Source of the DNA: Sphingopyxis microcysteis | Lineage (GTDB): Bacteria > Pseudomonadota > Alphaproteobacteria > Sphingomonadales > Sphingomonadaceae | Assembly (NCBI RefSeq): GCF_012274265.1 | Contig: NZ_JAANYY010000005.1 | Location: forward strand, 372,001 to 436,000 | Direction of reading: 5' to 3' | Length of the DNA: 64,000 bases | In this document: in pieces, positions 17,126-25,694 of the stretch | Layout: each line of letters begins with the position of its first letter | Numbering within the stretch: position 1 is the first letter of the stretch | The notes under the pieces: generated by a model | What the model was told of the DNA's origin: nothing | Databases searched by the model: none | The model's input: only the letters and a program-made list of their open reading frames with translations | Program-made: the position numbers and the translations under genes

Positions 17126-18031
17126 TTAGTGCATTGACGCCTCCATCGCCAGTGTTGGCCGCAGGTGGAGCGAAGCGGAACCGGAGGGCGAAACTGGCGA
17201 TGGAACGGCCTCGGGAGCCGGTGGTCGATATCCCAGCGAGCTGTGCGGCCGGACGGTGTTGTAATGCCGCCGCCAAGCCTCGATCAGGATCTGTGCCTCT
17301 GCGAGCGAGTAGAAGATTTCGCCGTTGAGCAGTTCATCACGCAGGGACCCGTTGAAGCTTTCGCAATAGCCATTCTCCCACGGGCTACCCGGCGTGATGT
17401 AGAGCGTCTTTACGCCGATCTGGGCGAGCCATTGCTGCACCGCCGTTGCGATAAACTCCGGGCCATTGTCCGATCGTATATGCGCCGGCGGCCCACGCGT
17501 GACGAACAGCTCGGCGAGTGCCGCGAGCACGTCGTCGATCTTGAGCTTGCGTGCGACCGGCAACGCCAGGCACTCCCGGCTCGCCTCGTCGATGATCGAC
17601 AGGATCCGGTATTTGCGCCCGTCGTGGGTGCGACCCTCGACGAAGTTGTAGGACCAGACGTGCCCGGGATATTCCGGCCGAAGCCGGATGCACGATCCGT
17701 CGTTCAGCCACAGCCGCCCGCGCTTCGGCTGCCTTTGCGGCACTTTGAGCCCCTCGCGACGCCAGATGCGCTCGACCCGCTTGCGGTTCACATGCCACCC
17801 CGCATCGCGCAGCAACGCCGTCACCCGCCGATAGCCATAGCGGCCATACTGCCGAGCAAGCGCGATGATGTCCTCAGTGAGAACGGCTTCGTCATCTGCC
17901 CCGCGAGGCACCATGCGCTGTGTCGATCGGTATTGCCCGAGCACACGGCAGAGCCGCCGCTCGGACACCGGCATCATTGTACTGATGTGGTCGATACAGC
18001 GCCTGCGGCGCGCGGGGCTCAGAAGTTTCCC
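17126..18031 (-). CDS. IS3-family transposase OrfB (frameshift product), first catalytic Asp replaced
   Basis: The integrase-core part of the transposase, about 300 residues after the frameshift site. It contains an HTH_21 region (Y-G-R-Y-G-Y-R-R-V-T-A-L-L), then the rve DDE domain with S-D-N-G-P-E-F (second Asp) and Y-C-E-S-F-N-G-S-L-R-D-E (Glu). At the place of the first Asp, where relatives usually read W-x-x-D-F-V, this copy reads W-S-Y-N-F-V, an Asn. If that is the catalytic position, this copy should be inactive. The upstream boundary given is the slippage site, as the product has no separate start codon. Confidence 0.88.
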   Translation of the reverse strand, partial: GKLLSPARRRRCIDHISTMMPVSERRLCRVLGQYRSTQRMVPRGADDEAVLTEDIIALARQYGRYGYRRVTALLRDAGWHVNRKRVERIWRREGLKVPQRQPKRGRLWLNDGSCIRLRPEYPGHVWSYNFVEGRTHDGRKYRILSIIDEASRECLALPVARKLKIDDVLAALAELFVTRGPPAHIRSDNGPEFIATAVQQWLAQIGVKTLYITPGSPWENGYCESFNGSLRDELLNGEIFYSLAEAQILIEAWRRHYNTVRPHSSLGYRPPAPEAVPSPVSPSGSASLHLRPTLAMEASMH

Positions 18032-18297
18032 CGGGCAGCTTCCTGCAGGATCAACTTGTCGAGCGTGAGGTCGGAGATCGCAAGCCGAAGCCGCGCATTC
18101 TCCTTCTCCAGATCCTTCATCCGCCGCGCCTGGTCGGTCTTCAGACCGCCATATTCCTTGCGCCAACGATAGTAGGTCTGCTCGCTGATCGCGATCCGAC
18201 GGCACGCCTCGGCGGTCGTGGCGCCCTGCGCCAGCACAACCTCCGCTTCACGCAGCTTGCCGATAATCTCTTCCGGGCGATGCTTCTTGCTCGGCAT
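18019..18297 (-). CDS. IS3-family transposase OrfA
   Basis: A 92-residue protein with the helix-turn-helix of IS3 OrfA proteins (R-P-E-E-I-I-G-K-L-R-E-A-E and I-S-E-Q-T-Y-Y-R-W-R) followed by a leucine-zipper-like region (M-K-D-L-E-K-E-N-A-R-L-R). It binds the terminal repeats. Near its 3' end the slippery heptamer GGGAAAC (complement of 18025-18031) sits just before the stop codon, the standard site at which ribosomes slip -1 into orfB to make the OrfAB transposase. Confidence 0.93.
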   Translation of the reverse strand: MPSKKHRPEEIIGKLREAEVVLAQGATTAEACRRIAISEQTYYRWRKEYGGLKTDQARRMKDLEKENARLRLAISDLTLDKLILQEAARGNF

Positions 18298-18365
18298 TCC
18301 ATGTCTCCTTCGTCATCCAAAATAACATCAATTTTGGACCACTCAGAAGGGGGCAGATCACAACT

Positions 18366-18607
18366 ATGCCGCATGCAACACCAGATGAAATGCGCACGCC
18401 TCAATCGCCCGAAGCAGCGCCGCCGGCGAGGCTTTTGCGCCTGCCGGAAGTGATCGCCCGCGTCGGACTGCGCCGCTCCGCCATCTATCAGCGTATGAGC
18501 GAGAGGGGCGGTTCCCAAGGTCACGATCGCTGGGGCCCAAATGTGCCGTATGGGTTGAGGCGGAAATTGACAAGTGGATCCGCGCCGTATCGTGGATGCA
18601 AACCTGA
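18366..18607 (+). pseudogene. AlpA-family excisionase/regulator, frameshifted
   Basis: The first part reads R-L-P-E-V-I-A-R-V-G-L-R-R-S-A-I-Y-Q-R-M and the remainder, in another frame, G-P-K-C-A-V-W-V-E-A-E-I-D-K-W-I. Together these make a near-complete AlpA DNA-binding protein of about 80 residues. One base gained or lost in the G-rich run around 18505-18515 breaks the frame. The ATG begins directly after the IS target duplication, so the promoter was also separated by the insertion. AlpA proteins usually control integrases of prophages and integrative elements. Confidence 0.75.
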
Positions 18608-18835
18608 TCTTGTCGTGATCTATGTCGTCGGCACTTCTCGCGTCAGACCGCGATGATCATACACCATCAATCAGGCGCTTGCCCGGCCAGTGCAAATGTC
18701 TGCCGATGTGAGATCGCTCTCAGGTCTGTTGCTTTCTGGCTCCTAATGGACAGGAACTCGCCGGTTTTACGAAGAGGATGACTTACAGTTCGAGGAAGGT
18801 CAAAACTGCCTCTCGCGATCTCGCGCTCCCAACGC

Positions 18836-18845
18836 GGGTATACTG
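18836..18845. promoter_or_regulatory. Weak second GntR-type site
   Basis: GGGTATACTG matches TGGTATACCA in 8 of 10 positions. Two sites about six helical turns apart would allow looping. It is weaker than the main site and uncertain. Confidence 0.35.
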
Positions 18846-18898
18846 GAATCACGATAATTGGCAAAAATGGCACAAAAACTTGAAAGGAGAGCTGGGCA

Positions 18899-18908
18899 TG
18901 GTATACCA
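18899..18908. promoter_or_regulatory. GntR/FCD-type operator TGGTATACCA
   Basis: A perfect palindrome, extended to ATGGTATACCAA over 18898-18909, that follows the TGGT-n-ACCA pattern bound by FadR/FCD regulators. It lies 112 bp upstream of the gntR start. The identical 12-mer occurs at 53614-53625 before a TonB receptor gene, which supports a shared regulator. Confidence 0.7.
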
Positions 18909-19019
18909 AGATTCACGAGGTTTAGATTCGCACTGGCCGGAAGGGATCATTCGTTGGTGCTCGAAGCTGACATCTTGCCGCATGACGGCTCTGAGCGAAT
19001 TCGGTCGCGAGGTGCTGCC

Positions 19020-19715
19020 ATGAGCAATGCAATGACAAATGGAGGCGATTCGAACCCGGGAAACTCTGATCTGCCCAAGTCGGTGGATGTCGCTTATCGA
19101 GCCTTGCGGGAGTGGATTCTACAGGGGGCGCTCGTCGCTGGCCAGAGTTTGCCTGAGGCAGAATTAGCTGTTCGCATTGGTGTGAGCCGAACCCCTTTGC
19201 GTGAGGCGATTGGTCGGCTCAGTGCGGAAGGCCTTGTTGTCAAGGAGCGCTACCGAAAGCACGTGGTAGCCGAGTTCAACGAGGCTGACCGGATCGAAAT
19301 CATGGAGTTGAAGGCGTTGATTGAGGGTCGTGCTGCGGCCCGTGCTGCAACGCGGCTTAATAGTTCCGAAATCGCCTCGCTGCGAGAACTTTCTAACCGG
19401 ATGGAACGCGCCGTACGCGAGCATGGTGACGAGGCAAGGCCGATTTTCGACGAGTTGAATCGGGAGTTTCATGCGACCATCTGGCGGGCGGCGGACAGCC
19501 CGCGGGGCGAGCGCATCCTGGAGACCGCTCTGAACTCGCCCTTCAATGTCCTGGGTCGGCTTGATGCGACGCTCTCCCAATCCATGGAGCGGGCCTGCTG
19601 GTATCATCACGAGATTGTAAGCGCCTTCGAGGCTCGGGATTCCGAGCGGGCCCGCGCACAGATGGTGGCGCATGAACTCTCCCTCATTACCACCCATTTT
19701 CCGGAGCAGACATGA
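19020..19715 (+). CDS. GntR-family transcriptional regulator (FCD subfamily)
   Basis: A 231-residue regulator with an N-terminal winged helix (about residues 20-85; L-A-V-R-I-G-V-S-R-T-P-L-R-E-A-I is the recognition region) and a C-terminal all-helical FCD ligand domain. The FCD domain shows the family's metal-binding pattern of D-E-L-N-R-E-F-H and later H-H-E-I. It probably senses a pathway carboxylate and represses the operon it heads. ATG 19020 is chosen because the upstream extension lacks family similarity. Its stop overlaps the next start in ATGA. The palindrome at 18899 is its most likely operator. Confidence 0.87.
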   Translation: MSNAMTNGGDSNPGNSDLPKSVDVAYRALREWILQGALVAGQSLPEAELAVRIGVSRTPLREAIGRLSAEGLVVKERYRKHVVAEFNEADRIEIMELKALIEGRAAARAATRLNSSEIASLRELSNRMERAVREHGDEARPIFDELNREFHATIWRAADSPRGERILETALNSPFNVLGRLDATLSQSMERACWYHHEIVSAFEARDSERARAQMVAHELSLITTHFPEQT

Positions 19716-20482
19716 CCAGTCGAAAGCTTGAAGGTAAAGTCGCGATCCTGACTGGCGGAGCGCGCGGGATCGGTGTGCATTACAGCCGCGCGCTCGCGCA
19801 GGAAGGCGCGCGCGTGGCCATTTTCGACCTGGCCGACGGAGAAAACCTAGCGGCCGACATCAACTCTGTCGAAGGACGCGACGCCGCTCGTTTTTTTCGA
19901 GTGGATGTCAGCGACGAATCTGCTGTCAGGGCCGGGATTGCGAGCGTTGCAGCATGGGCTGGAGATGTTGGCATCCTTGTCAACAATGCGGCGGTGTTTG
20001 CCACCCTTGGCGACGTCAGAGTGACCGAACTCGATGTCGATTTGTGGGATAAGGTGATGGCCGTCAATGTGCGCGGTCCATTTCTGATGGTGAAGCATGT
20101 TGCGCCGATGATGATCGGGAAGGGCGCAGGAAAGATCGTCAACATCTCGTCGGGCAGTGCCTATAAGGGCCTGGCCTTCATGTCTCATTATGTCACGTCG
20201 AAGGGCGCGATGTTAGGCTTCACTCGTGCTCTTGCCCGCGAGCTTGGTGCTCACAACCTTAACATCAACTCGCTCGCGCCCGGTCTGATCATGTCGGATT
20301 CAATCAGCGCCAACCAGGAACATCTTGATACGAACCGTGATCGCGTAGTCGCGAGCCGCGCTCTCAAGCGGGATGGCTATCCCGAAGATCTGCTCGGCGG
20401 GCTCATCTTCCTCTGCTCGTCGGACAGCGACTTCATGACTGGGCAGACACTCCTCGTTGATGGCGGCTCGGTGAACATCTGA
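19712..20482 (+). CDS. Short-chain dehydrogenase/reductase (first)
   Basis: A 256-residue classical SDR with T-G-G-A-R-G-I-G at residues 15-22 for NAD(P) binding, N-N-A near residue 92, a catalytic Ser in N-I-S-S-G-S and the active-site Y-V-T-S-K. It should oxidise a secondary or primary alcohol or reduce the matching carbonyl. It overlaps gntR by four bases and the next SDR gene by one, so it is the first enzyme gene of the operon. Tandem SDRs followed by an aldehyde dehydrogenase suggest stepwise oxidation of an alcohol side chain; the substrate is unknown. Confidence 0.88.
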   Translation: MTSRKLEGKVAILTGGARGIGVHYSRALAQEGARVAIFDLADGENLAADINSVEGRDAARFFRVDVSDESAVRAGIASVAAWAGDVGILVNNAAVFATLGDVRVTELDVDLWDKVMAVNVRGPFLMVKHVAPMMIGKGAGKIVNISSGSAYKGLAFMSHYVTSKGAMLGFTRALARELGAHNLNINSLAPGLIMSDSISANQEHLDTNRDRVVASRALKRDGYPEDLLGGLIFLCSSDSDFMTGQTLLVDGGSVNI

Positions 20483-21192
20483 TGGCAAATTTGAACGGCA
20501 AGGTTGCGCTAGTCACAGGCGGGGCTGCGGGTATCGGACGAGCAATTTCCGACCTGTTTTCTGCGATGGGCGCTAGAGTCGTGACAGCCGATCTGTCGAG
20601 CGAGGCCGATATTGCGTGCGACGTTGCCGACGAGAGGCAGGTCGAAGCGATGGTTTCTGGGGTTCTCGGTCGACATGGCCAACTGGATATCGCCGTCAAT
20701 AACGCCGGCATTCTCGGTCCGCTCGGCAAAATGTTGGCCGATGTCGAAGCAGCAGAATGGGATCGCGCGATGAACGTGAACCTCAAGGGCGTGTTTTTGT
20801 GCATGAAGCACGAACTGCGCGCGATGGCTGTCCAAGGATGCGGAACGATCATAAACCTATCTTCGGTCATGGGCTTTCTTGCAGCTCCGCGGAACCCTGC
20901 CTATTCGGCCGCAAAGCACGGCGTTCTCGGGCTCACCAAGGCGACAGCAGTGCAGTACGCGAGCCAGGGCATTCGTATCAATGCGATCTGCCCGGGACTG
21001 GTCGAAACAAACATGGCTGAAACGATCGTCACTGACGATGCCCTGCCGAATTTTCCGAAGCCGTTCATTCCCATGGGGCGTTCCGCCACCCCTAGGGAGA
21101 TTGCCGAGGTTGCGCTTTGGCTGGCGTCCGATGCGTCGTCGTACCTGACCGGCGAGGCAATTGGTGCCGATGGCGGATGGCGCATCTTGTGA
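20482..21192 (+). CDS. Short-chain dehydrogenase/reductase (second)
   Basis: A 236-residue classical SDR with T-G-G-A-A-G-I-G at the N-terminus, N-N-A-G around residues 73-76, a catalytic Ser in L-S-S-V-M-G and the Y-S-A-A-K active-site motif. It differs clearly from the preceding SDR and so probably acts on a different substrate or stereoisomer. Its start codon shares one base with the previous stop. It ends a few bases before the aldehyde dehydrogenase gene. Confidence 0.88.
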   Translation: MANLNGKVALVTGGAAGIGRAISDLFSAMGARVVTADLSSEADIACDVADERQVEAMVSGVLGRHGQLDIAVNNAGILGPLGKMLADVEAAEWDRAMNVNLKGVFLCMKHELRAMAVQGCGTIINLSSVMGFLAAPRNPAYSAAKHGVLGLTKATAVQYASQGIRINAICPGLVETNMAETIVTDDALPNFPKPFIPMGRSATPREIAEVALWLASDASSYLTGEAIGADGGWRIL

Positions 21193-21205
21193 GGTTCGCG
21201 TGACG

Positions 21206-22651
21206 ATGAAACTTGCTCGAAACTACATCGACGGCAGTTGGCATGCCGGTTCTGGAACCATGGAAACGATCAACCCTTCCACAGGGGAAGTAGCCAGCGT
21301 GTTTTCGCCAGGCGATACGGACTGCGCCGATGCAGCGGTGTCTGCAGCGCGGAGAGCTTTTGAACGCGGAGGATGGTCCAACAATCCCCGAAAGCGGGCG
21401 GCCGTCCTGCTGGCTATGGCCGATGCGATCGAACGCATCCGCGGCCAGCTTGTCGCGGTATCGGTATCGGAATGCGGCAAACGTACTGCAGAGATGGAGG
21501 GGGAGGTTGGCGCGGCCGTATCTGAACTTCGCTATTATGCCGGGGTAGCGCGAACGATCTTCGGCCGGGTCCAGGAGGTTGGCGAGGGTCAGCTTTCAAT
21601 CTTCAGCCGCGAGCCGATCGGGGTGGCCGCGATCATCGTACCATGGAACGCACCGGTGACTCTGTTGGCACGCAGTCTTGGGCCAGCGCTGGCAGCGGGC
21701 TGTACTGTCGTGGTGAAGCCAGCGCCGCAAACCTCGCTAACCAATGCCTTGATGATCGAGGCGATGGCAGCGGTTCCCGATTTGCCGCCTGGTGTGCTCA
21801 ACTCGGTCAACGAAAACGGGCATGAGGTGGGGCAGGCCCTGGTGGTGCATCGAGAGGTCGATGCGATCAGTTTTACGGGCTCACGCCATACTGCGGGACG
21901 CATCTTTGAAGCCTCGGCCGCGACGCTCAAGCGCCTCAACCTCGAACTGGGCGGGAAAGCACCCGCTGTCGTTTTCGCCGACGCCGACCTGGACCGCGCT
22001 CTGCCTGAGATCGTCCGTGGGGCCACGGCAGCGGCGGGGCAAATGTGCACGGCTGTCACCCGGGTGTTGGTCGAATCTGCGGCGTATGAGCAGGTTGGCG
22101 ACCGGCTTGCCCAACATTTCCGTGCATTGAATGTCAACGCCGCCGATGATCCCCGATCGGAGATGGGGCCGGTGATCGACATGGCCAATCGCGACCGGCT
22201 TGCAGCGATTGTAGCGAGTGCAAGCGATGTGCTGGTGGCTGGCGGACATCCTGATGATGCACCAGCCGGCGGAAGTTATCTCTCGCCCAGCCTGATCGCG
22301 GTGGATGATCGCACCAGCACACTCGTTCGCGATGAACTCTTCGGGCCGATCGTCACGATTGAACGTTTTGGCGACGAAGCAGATGCAACAAAAAGTGCCA
22401 ATGCAACCGACTTTGGACTCGCCGCAAGCGTGTGGACGCGCGACGGGAGCCGGGCGCAGCGGATCGCGCGCTCAATCAAGTCTGGTACTGTGTGGATCAA
22501 TAGCCACAACCGCCTGTTCGCTGAGGCCGAGACCGGCGGTTACAAGCAGAGCGGAATTGGACGGCTACACGGCCTTATGGGCCTCGATGTGTTTATGGAG
22601 ACGAAGCACATATTCTCGGAAGCGGGCTTTGTTCCCGCTGTCGGCTACTGA
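21206..22651 (+). CDS. Aldehyde dehydrogenase (first)
   Basis: A 481-residue NAD(P)-dependent aldehyde dehydrogenase of normal length. Visible landmarks are V-P-W-N-A-P-V (Asn of the active site), V-K-P-A-P-Q, S-F-T-G-S, the catalytic Glu in L-E-L-G-G-K-A and the catalytic Cys in G-Q-M-C-T-A. ATG 21206 is used; an in-frame GTG at 21200 is better spaced from GAGG and may be the true start, adding two residues. It probably converts an aldehyde made by the SDRs to a carboxylate. Confidence 0.9.
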   Translation: MKLARNYIDGSWHAGSGTMETINPSTGEVASVFSPGDTDCADAAVSAARRAFERGGWSNNPRKRAAVLLAMADAIERIRGQLVAVSVSECGKRTAEMEGEVGAAVSELRYYAGVARTIFGRVQEVGEGQLSIFSREPIGVAAIIVPWNAPVTLLARSLGPALAAGCTVVVKPAPQTSLTNALMIEAMAAVPDLPPGVLNSVNENGHEVGQALVVHREVDAISFTGSRHTAGRIFEASAATLKRLNLELGGKAPAVVFADADLDRALPEIVRGATAAAGQMCTAVTRVLVESAAYEQVGDRLAQHFRALNVNAADDPRSEMGPVIDMANRDRLAAIVASASDVLVAGGHPDDAPAGGSYLSPSLIAVDDRTSTLVRDELFGPIVTIERFGDEADATKSANATDFGLAASVWTRDGSRAQRIARSIKSGTVWINSHNRLFAEAETGGYKQSGIGRLHGLMGLDVFMETKHIFSEAGFVPAVGY

Positions 22652-22653
22652 TT

Positions 22654-24270
22654 ATGACCAAACGGCCGAATATCTTGTTCATCATGGCGGATCAGCTTCG
22701 CGCGGACTATCTGTCCTGTTACGGACACCCGACATTGGAAACACCAAATCTTGATTGGCTTGCGTCACGCGGCGTGCGCTTCAATCGGGCATATGCGCAA
22801 TCGGCTGTATGCGGTCCAGCGCGCATGAGCGTCTACACTGGACGATACGTGCTCTCGCATGGATCAACCCTTAACGATACGCCATTGCGACAGGACGAAT
22901 GGACAATCGGTGATTTCTTGCGACCACTCGGGTATCGCACCGTGCTTGTCGGCAAAACCCATATGCGCGCTGACGTCGATGGCATGGAAAAGCGGGGGAT
23001 CGATCCGGCATCTCCCTCGGGGCTTCTGATCTCTGAGGCCGGCTTCGAAACCTACTCGCGCGAAGAAGGGATTTACCTCGACCATTGGCCGGCAGAGAAG
23101 CGGTTCGGGGCTGATTACAACAGATACTTGCGCGAGCGGGGCTATGACGGCGAGAACCCTTGGCACGAGTGGGTCAACTCAGTCGAGATCGATGGAGTAC
23201 CGGTCTCCGGATGGTTGTTGGAGACGGCTCCCTATCCTGCCCGCGTCCAAGAAGAAGACAGTGAAACGCCCTATCTCACGCGGCGCGCCATTGAGTGCAT
23301 TGATGCGTTGGGAAGCGACCCCTGGTGCCTGCATCTCAGTTACATCAAACCACACTGGCCATATGTTGCGCCTGCCCCTTATCATGCGACCTACTCTGAA
23401 AACGATGTTCTCCCGGCAATCCGTACTCCGGAGGAGCGCGTAACCTCGCATTCTGTCTTTGCTGGCTTCCAGCGACGACGGGTCAGCCAGAGCTTCTCAG
23501 ATGATGCTGTGCGCACACCGGTTGTGGCGGCCTACATGGGCCTGGTTAAGCAACTGGATGACCAGTTGGGAGTGCTGTTCGGCGCGCTCAAAGAGCGCGG
23601 GTTGATGGAAAACACTCTGATTGTTTTCACTTCAGACCATGGTGATTATCTGGGCGACCACTGGCTGGGTGAGAAGGAGTTCCTGCACGAACCTTCGATC
23701 CGTGTGCCGATGATCGTCGTCGATCCGCGCGAACCAGCTGACGCTACGCGCGGACTGGCTTGCGACGCCCTGGTCGAGGCGATCGACTTGCTGCCGACGT
23801 TCGTCGAAGCGGGCGGAGGCGACCCAGGGCATCCCCGGCTGGAAGGTCATTCCCTACTAACGCTGCTCGACGGACAAGAGGGAACTCGCGAATACAGCTT
23901 CTGCGAATTTGATTATGCGACAATGCGTTTTCGGCGCGAACTGGGGCAGGCGATTGATCAGACCGGTATCGTTGCCGTGGTAGGCGCGCAATGGAAGTTA
24001 ATTGCCTGCCCTGGCTTTGAGCCGTTGTTGTTCGACCTTATAAACGATCCCCACGAACTCACCGATCGCGCGGGCGATCCGGGTTGCGCGGAGGTGCGCG
24101 CCGAACTGGAAGCTGCCCTGCGCGATTGGGCCTTGCGTCCGCGCCGGGTGACCGAGAGTGCAGCCAGCATTGAGCGACGCACCGATACGCAAGTGACGCG
24201 GGGCATCAAGCTCGGCATCCGCAATTCAGAAGAACTTGATGTTGCTTTGCGGGAAGAGGCGCAAGCGTGA
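22654..24270 (+). CDS. Sulfatase-family hydrolase (arylsulfatase or phosphonate monoester hydrolase type)
   Basis: A 538-residue alkaline-phosphatase-superfamily enzyme without signal peptide. It has the metal-binding N-terminus N-I-L-F-I-M-A-D-Q-L-R, the formylglycine motif C-G-P-A-R followed by T-G-R-Y (Cys at about residue 53), V-G-K-T-H-M, and T-S-D-H-G-D with G-E-K near residues 326-350. The Cys must be converted to formylglycine by a maturase encoded elsewhere. The long insertions and G-K-T-H resemble the cytoplasmic phosphonate monoester hydrolase/phosphodiesterase branch, so sulfate-ester versus phosphoester specificity is open. It is embedded between two aldehyde dehydrogenase genes. 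Confidence 0.85.
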   Translation: MTKRPNILFIMADQLRADYLSCYGHPTLETPNLDWLASRGVRFNRAYAQSAVCGPARMSVYTGRYVLSHGSTLNDTPLRQDEWTIGDFLRPLGYRTVLVGKTHMRADVDGMEKRGIDPASPSGLLISEAGFETYSREEGIYLDHWPAEKRFGADYNRYLRERGYDGENPWHEWVNSVEIDGVPVSGWLLETAPYPARVQEEDSETPYLTRRAIECIDALGSDPWCLHLSYIKPHWPYVAPAPYHATYSENDVLPAIRTPEERVTSHSVFAGFQRRRVSQSFSDDAVRTPVVAAYMGLVKQLDDQLGVLFGALKERGLMENTLIVFTSDHGDYLGDHWLGEKEFLHEPSIRVPMIVVDPREPADATRGLACDALVEAIDLLPTFVEAGGGDPGHPRLEGHSLLTLLDGQEGTREYSFCEFDYATMRFRRELGQAIDQTGIVAVVGAQWKLIACPGFEPLLFDLINDPHELTDRAGDPGCAEVRAELEAALRDWALRPRRVTESAASIERRTDTQVTRGIKLGIRNSEELDVALREEAQA

Positions 24271-25694
24271 GGCAGATCCGATCCTTTATAGCTGGTGCTC
24301 CGGTGGACGGATGGCGGTGTTTCGAAAAGCGGTCGCCGGTGGACGGCCAATTGATTGCGAAGGTACACGAAGCCGATGCGGAACTTGTAAACTGCGCCGT
24401 GCTCGCGGCGCGGGCGGCCCAACCTGATTGGGAGGCTCTTGATCGAATCGAGCGCGCAGACCTGTTCGAAAGCCTGGCGGGTGCGGTGGCAGCCAGAGCG
24501 GATGACCTTGCCGACGCCGAGACCGCTGACACTGGCCGGCCCCGCGCGCAGGTGATGGGCGCACATGTTGGGCGCACGATCGAGGTATTTCGGCTTTATG
24601 CCAGCCTTTTGCGCACCTGGTCGGAACAGGCTTGGCATGGCCGGGCTGCATCTCCGAACATGGCGACTGAAGCGGCTCCCAGGACCATCGCCTATACAAG
24701 CCGACGTGCGCTTGGGGTGGTGGCAGTCATCGCTCCATGGAACGTCCCGCTCCTGCTTCTAGCACTGAACCTGGTGCCGGCTCTGGCGGCAGGCAATTGC
24801 ATTGTCGCAAAGCCATCAGAGGAGTCGCCTTGCTCTGCAGCACTACTGGCTGAAATCCTTCATGATGCCGGCCTGCCACCGGGGGTGTTCAACCTGGTAC
24901 ATGGTTTCGGCGCCAATTCGACGGGAGCCGCTCTTGTATCAAATCCGGGTGTTGATGGCATCGCCTTCACCGGCGAAGGGCGCGCCGCGACCCAGATCAT
25001 GACTGCCGCTGCAGCGGGCCTTCGGCCCGTGCTGTTTGAACTGGGCGGCAAGAATGCCGGGTTGGTTTTTGCCGATTCTGATCTCGACCGGGCGGTCGAA
25101 GCTAGCGCTCTCGCAGCCTTTGCCAACAGTGGTCAGGTCTGCCTGTCTATCGAGCGGCTCTTTGTCGAGCGTCCTGTTTTCGATGGGTTCGTTGCAAGAC
25201 TGGCCGAACTGGCGGGAAGGCAGAAACTGGGACCGCTGATCTCGCAATCCCATCGCGCGAAGGTCCATGCAGCTGTCGAACAAGCAATGGCAGGCGGGGC
25301 GCGGCTTCATGCTGGCGGAGTCATTCCGCCTGGTGAAGGCGCTTTCTATCCGGCCACCGTGCTAACGGGCCTTTCCGATAACTCGCCCTTGTTGCGCGAG
25401 GAAACCTTTGGCCCTGTCATTCATGTCTCCCCGTTCGATCATGAGGACGAGGCGGTCAGTCGTGCGAACGACACCCCATATGGCCTCGCATCCATGGTCT
25501 GGACCCGCGACCTGTCGCGAGGGCACCGTATGTCTGCACGGCTGCGGGCAGGGATCAACTGGGTGAACTGCTGGCAGGTCCGCGATTTTCTGACCCCCCT
25601 GCAAGGTCTTGGTCGTTCGGGGATCGGTGCTCAGGGCGGACGCGAGTCTCTCGATTTCTTTTCCCAGGTGACAACAACGGTGGTGAGCTTGTGA
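24267..25694 (+). CDS. Aldehyde dehydrogenase (second; semialdehyde dehydrogenase-like)
   Basis: A 475-residue aldehyde dehydrogenase with I-A-P-W-N-V-P-L, A-K-P-S-E, catalytic Glu in F-E-L-G-G-K-N and catalytic Cys in S-G-Q-V-C-L-S. The C-terminal N-C-W-Q-V-R-D and G-I-G-A-Q-G-G-R-E-S resemble hydroxymuconic-semialdehyde-type dehydrogenases. It starts with GTG at 24267 overlapping the sulfatase stop, and its own stop overlaps the next GTG. Together with the first dehydrogenase it suggests two separate aldehyde intermediates in the pathway. Confidence 0.9.
   Translation: MRQIRSFIAGAPVDGWRCFEKRSPVDGQLIAKVHEADAELVNCAVLAARAAQPDWEALDRIERADLFESLAGAVAARADDLADAETADTGRPRAQVMGAHVGRTIEVFRLYASLLRTWSEQAWHGRAASPNMATEAAPRTIAYTSRRALGVVAVIAPWNVPLLLLALNLVPALAAGNCIVAKPSEESPCSAALLAEILHDAGLPPGVFNLVHGFGANSTGAALVSNPGVDGIAFTGEGRAATQIMTAAAAGLRPVLFELGGKNAGLVFADSDLDRAVEASALAAFANSGQVCLSIERLFVERPVFDGFVARLAELAGRQKLGPLISQSHRAKVHAAVEQAMAGGARLHAGGVIPPGEGAFYPATVLTGLSDNSPLLREETFGPVIHVSPFDHEDEAVSRANDTPYGLASMVWTRDLSRGHRMSARLRAGINWVNCWQVRDFLTPLQGLGRSGIGAQGGRESLDFFSQVTTTVVSL

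Larger units (their letters stand above)
17091..18361 (-). mobile_element. IS3-family (IS407-like) insertion sequence, 1,271 bp, with 4-bp target duplication
   Basis: Imperfect terminal inverted repeats begin GTGACCGGCCCCC at the left (17091) and GTGATCTGCCCCC at the right (complement of 18361) and match over about 25 bp with one gap. The element is flanked by AACT at 17087-17090 and 18362-18365. Two overlapping genes, orfA and orfB, are joined by a -1 frameshift signal. The intact ends and target duplication indicate a fairly recent insertion. Confidence 0.93.
18608..19019. promoter_or_regulatory. Promoter region of the GntR-led catabolic operon
   Basis: No gene is supportable in these 412 bases. 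It carries the palindrome ATGGTATACCAA (18898-18909) and a weaker copy GGGTATACTG (18836-18845), spaced 63 bp apart. An 81-codon frame crosses both sites and shows no family resemblance. Confidence 0.6.

Noticed and set aside
18778..19023. An 81-codon frame upstream of gntR
   Set aside because: It runs through both GntR-type operator sites, overlaps the gntR start and shows no family resemblance.
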